NCBI GenBank assembly: GCA_964622375.1
Contig: CAZUQA010000031.1
Coordinates: 1 to 47,136, forward strand
DNA length: 47,136 nt
Reading direction: 5' to 3'
From: CAZUQA01 sp964622375
GTDB taxonomy: Bacteria > Bacillota_I > Bacilli_A > Erysipelotrichales > Erysipelotrichaceae
In this document: positions 45,723-47,136 of the stretch, in pieces
Numbering within the stretch: the first letter of the stretch is position 1
Layout of the letters: each line of letters opens with the position of its first letter
The notes under the pieces: model-generated
The model's input: the letters and a program-made list of their open reading frames with translations, nothing else
The model's database searches: none
Told to the model about the DNA's origin: nothing
Translations under genes and position numbers: made by a program

Positions 45723-46733
45723 CTAATTAGTGAGCAAGATTTCTACTAAGGATGAATTGTTTAAATTATTAAACACTTCATTTACTGCAATTTTTACTAA
45801 AGCTGCTTCCAAAGCAGTTTTATTATAAGGACAATGTAACAAGGCTTTTTGGATAATACTAAAATCTTCATTTCCAAAGTAATCACCATAGCTGTAAATT
45901 TCTTCAATAAAGCCGTTATTAAGACTTAAGTGTAGCTCAATATGCCCGCAATTTGGAACATAAACTTCTTTAATCATTTGGCATTGAGGCGAGTTTCCAT
46001 AGTTCCACTGCCAAGTGGCATATTTCTTTTTCTGTAGCTCGCTAATTTTTTGTTGCGCTGTTAAGTCGACAATATATGTTTGATAATTTTCGCCTAAAAC
46101 ACAATGCATTAAAGCGGTTTCAAAATCCGCTAAACTGACACTCTCATCGAGATATTCTTTTAAGTTGGTAACTTGGCTAATTGTAGAAGTTACCCCTTTA
46201 GCTTTAATTTTGTTTTTGCGGACTTTTAGGGCATTTTGTAAGACAGAAAGGTCAGAATCAAAAAGAATAGTACCATGATGCATGATTAAGCCTTTTTGAT
46301 GGTACTGAGCATTACCGGAGAATTTCCTCCCGGCAATTGTTATATCATTACGACTACTGGCTTGAGCTTCAATGTTGAAAAGCATCAGTGTTTCAATAAT
46401 CGGCTGTGTGAATAAAGAGAAATCAAAGCTACTACTTTTACTTGGGACAACAAAGGTGAAGTTGAGGTTACCGAGATCATGATAAACTGCTCCGCCGCCG
46501 GAAAGCCGACGAGCTACCGTGATATTATTTTCTTCGACAAACAACTGATTTATTTCCGCTGCGGTGTTCTGGTTTTTACCAATGATAATCGAGTTGGCAT
46601 TTTGCCACAACATAAATATCTTACAGTATTGAGCATAGTTATTAAAAAGATACTCTTCTAATGCGAGATTGTAATAAGGATTGTTACTGTTAGAGCGATG
46701 AAAGAGAAAAGGCGCAGCAGTATCAGACACCAT
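45723..46733 (-). CDS. lplA: Lipoate-protein ligase A
   Basis: A 336-residue ligase that attaches lipoate to E2 and H proteins after activating it with ATP. The LplA signature RRLSGGGAVYHDLGNLNFTF is at about 74-93, preceded by WQNANSIIIGKNQN, and FSGNAQY contains the lipoyl-AMP-contacting segment; the conserved catalytic Lys lies in the IKAKGVTST segment. The C-terminal accessory domain is present. The ATG at 46733 lies 11 bases inside the upstream E1 beta gene, so lipoylation is coupled with a lipoate-dependent dehydrogenase. Ends about ten bases from murA. Confidence 0.95.
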   Translation of the reverse strand: MVSDTAAPFLFHRSNSNNPYYNLALEEYLFNNYAQYCKIFMLWQNANSIIIGKNQNTAAEINQLFVEENNITVARRLSGGGAVYHDLGNLNFTFVVPSKSSSFDFSLFTQPIIETLMLFNIEAQASSRNDITIAGRKFSGNAQYHQKGLIMHHGTILFDSDLSVLQNALKVRKNKIKAKGVTSTISQVTNLKEYLDESVSLADFETALMHCVLGENYQTYIVDLTAQQKISELQKKKYATWQWNYGNSPQCQMIKEVYVPNCGHIELHLSLNNGFIEEIYSYGDYFGNEDFSIIQKALLHCPYNKTALEAALVKIAVNEVFNNLNNSSLVEILLTN

Positions 46734-47136
46734 ATTTTAATCTTCTTAGTTTTTCGGTTTTCGTCGTCGCGTTATTTACCAGATGGTTTGCTAAAGGAAA
46801 CAGGTGTTGATGAATAGCATCAACCAACCAGCTGGTTTGTGGGAAGAAGTGTTCATCAAAATCGGTGGGTGGGGTAATCCAATTTCTTGAGCCGATTACC
46901 AGTGGTGGACCATCTAAATAGTCAAAACACAACTCCGTGATATTTTGTGCCACATCATTTAAGAAAGAACCACGAGCACAAGCATCGGAAACTAGGACCA
47001 CTTTTCCGGTCTTCTTCACTGATTCTACGATATCCCGGTAGTCCAGAGGTACCAAACTTGGTAAGTTGATTATCTCAGCGCTCACACCATATTCATTTTT
47101 TAGAATTTCGCCGGCTTCCACAGCTTGATACAACGG
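46723..47136 (-). CDS. 2-oxoacid dehydrogenase E1 beta-type subunit (3' part)
   Basis: The last about 137 codons of a gene that runs off the right edge; the reading frame continues upstream without a start. It is the transketolase C-terminal domain of an E1 beta subunit (pyruvate, acetoin or branched-chain 2-oxoacid dehydrogenase): EIINLPSLVPLDYRDIVESV, KVVLVSDACARGSFLNDVAQ, and the end GSRNWITPP with FFPQTSWLVDAIHQHLFPL. Which substrate cannot be decided from this part. The stop is TGA at 46723-46725, proof that TGA is a stop in this genome. lplA follows with an 11-base overlap. Confidence 0.85.
   Translation of the reverse strand, partial: PLYQAVEAGEILKNEYGVSAEIINLPSLVPLDYRDIVESVKKTGKVVLVSDACARGSFLNDVAQNITELCFDYLDGPPLVIGSRNWITPPTDFDEHFFPQTSWLVDAIHQHLFPLANHLVNNATTKTEKLRRLKYGV

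Noticed and set aside
46723..46725. TGA read as tryptophan (Mollicutes-like code)
   Set aside because: TGA serves as the stop of the E1 beta gene and Trp is encoded by TGG in all proteins inspected.

Overview
The window reads as chromosomal DNA of a low-to-moderate GC Bacillota (Bacilli/Erysipelotrichia-like) that has a cell wall. Evidence: dnaA-dnaN-rlbA-recF-gyrB-gyrA in Firmicutes order, an rpoE delta subunit, a DarA/PstA c-di-AMP receptor, a tRNA-dependent T-box leader before serS, a parS site of the Bacillus type, murA, the MEP-pathway gene ispF, and TGA used as a normal stop (standard code 11). The exact order or genus cannot be fixed from sequence alone.

Layout. 1-9.4 kb (mostly minus): 5' end of mutS, a degenerate PTS EIIC-EIIB-like membrane protein, nadK, a CYTH protein (plus), then tadA-dnaX-recR-fhs with TAATG start/stop overlaps, a DUF3795 protein and an M29 aminopeptidase. 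9.4-12.7 kb: a near-consensus parS, a LCM-type methyltransferase broken by an in-frame TAA, two SPFH proteins, a terminator and a perfect parS. 12.7-23.1 kb: serS and a Nim-like flavoprotein behind a serine T-box, then gyrA, gyrB, recF, rlbA, dnaN, dnaA, all minus. 23.07-23.46 kb: oriC with DnaA boxes. 23.5-37.8 kb (mostly plus): darA, a PfkB kinase (minus), an AAA/DUF4143 ATPase, the overlapping run ispF-gltX-nitroreductase-HD hydrolase, cysK-cysE, argS-rpoE-pepV, and a CASTOR/POLLUX-like channel. 37.8-41.3 kb (minus): PAP2 phosphatase, ICMT-like methyltransferase, SnoaL-like protein, lipoprotein, fba. 41.5-47.1 kb: an OB-fold-like lipoprotein, a stand-alone reverse transcriptase with a structured leader RNA, murA, lplA and the 3' end of a 2-oxoacid dehydrogenase E1 beta gene.

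Gene orientation flips at about 23.1 kb: essential genes left of oriC run left and most to its right run right, as expected for leading-strand coding away from a bidirectional origin. The two parS sites lie on the left arm within 14 kb of oriC; parAB is not in the window.

The most notable locus is at 42,986-44,402. A 411-residue YADD reverse transcriptase without an endonuclease domain is preceded by a compact 130-nt element. This element has an 11-bp perfect closing stem, three internal hairpins, a 7-bp stem whose loop can form a pseudoknot, and a trailing U-run. A promoter (TTGCAT-17-TAGAAT) is placed so that its predicted start falls on the first base of the closing stem. This is the architecture of an RT plus dedicated non-coding RNA (as in retrons and some DRT defence systems), but the RT does not look like a retron RT and I cannot assign it to a named class.
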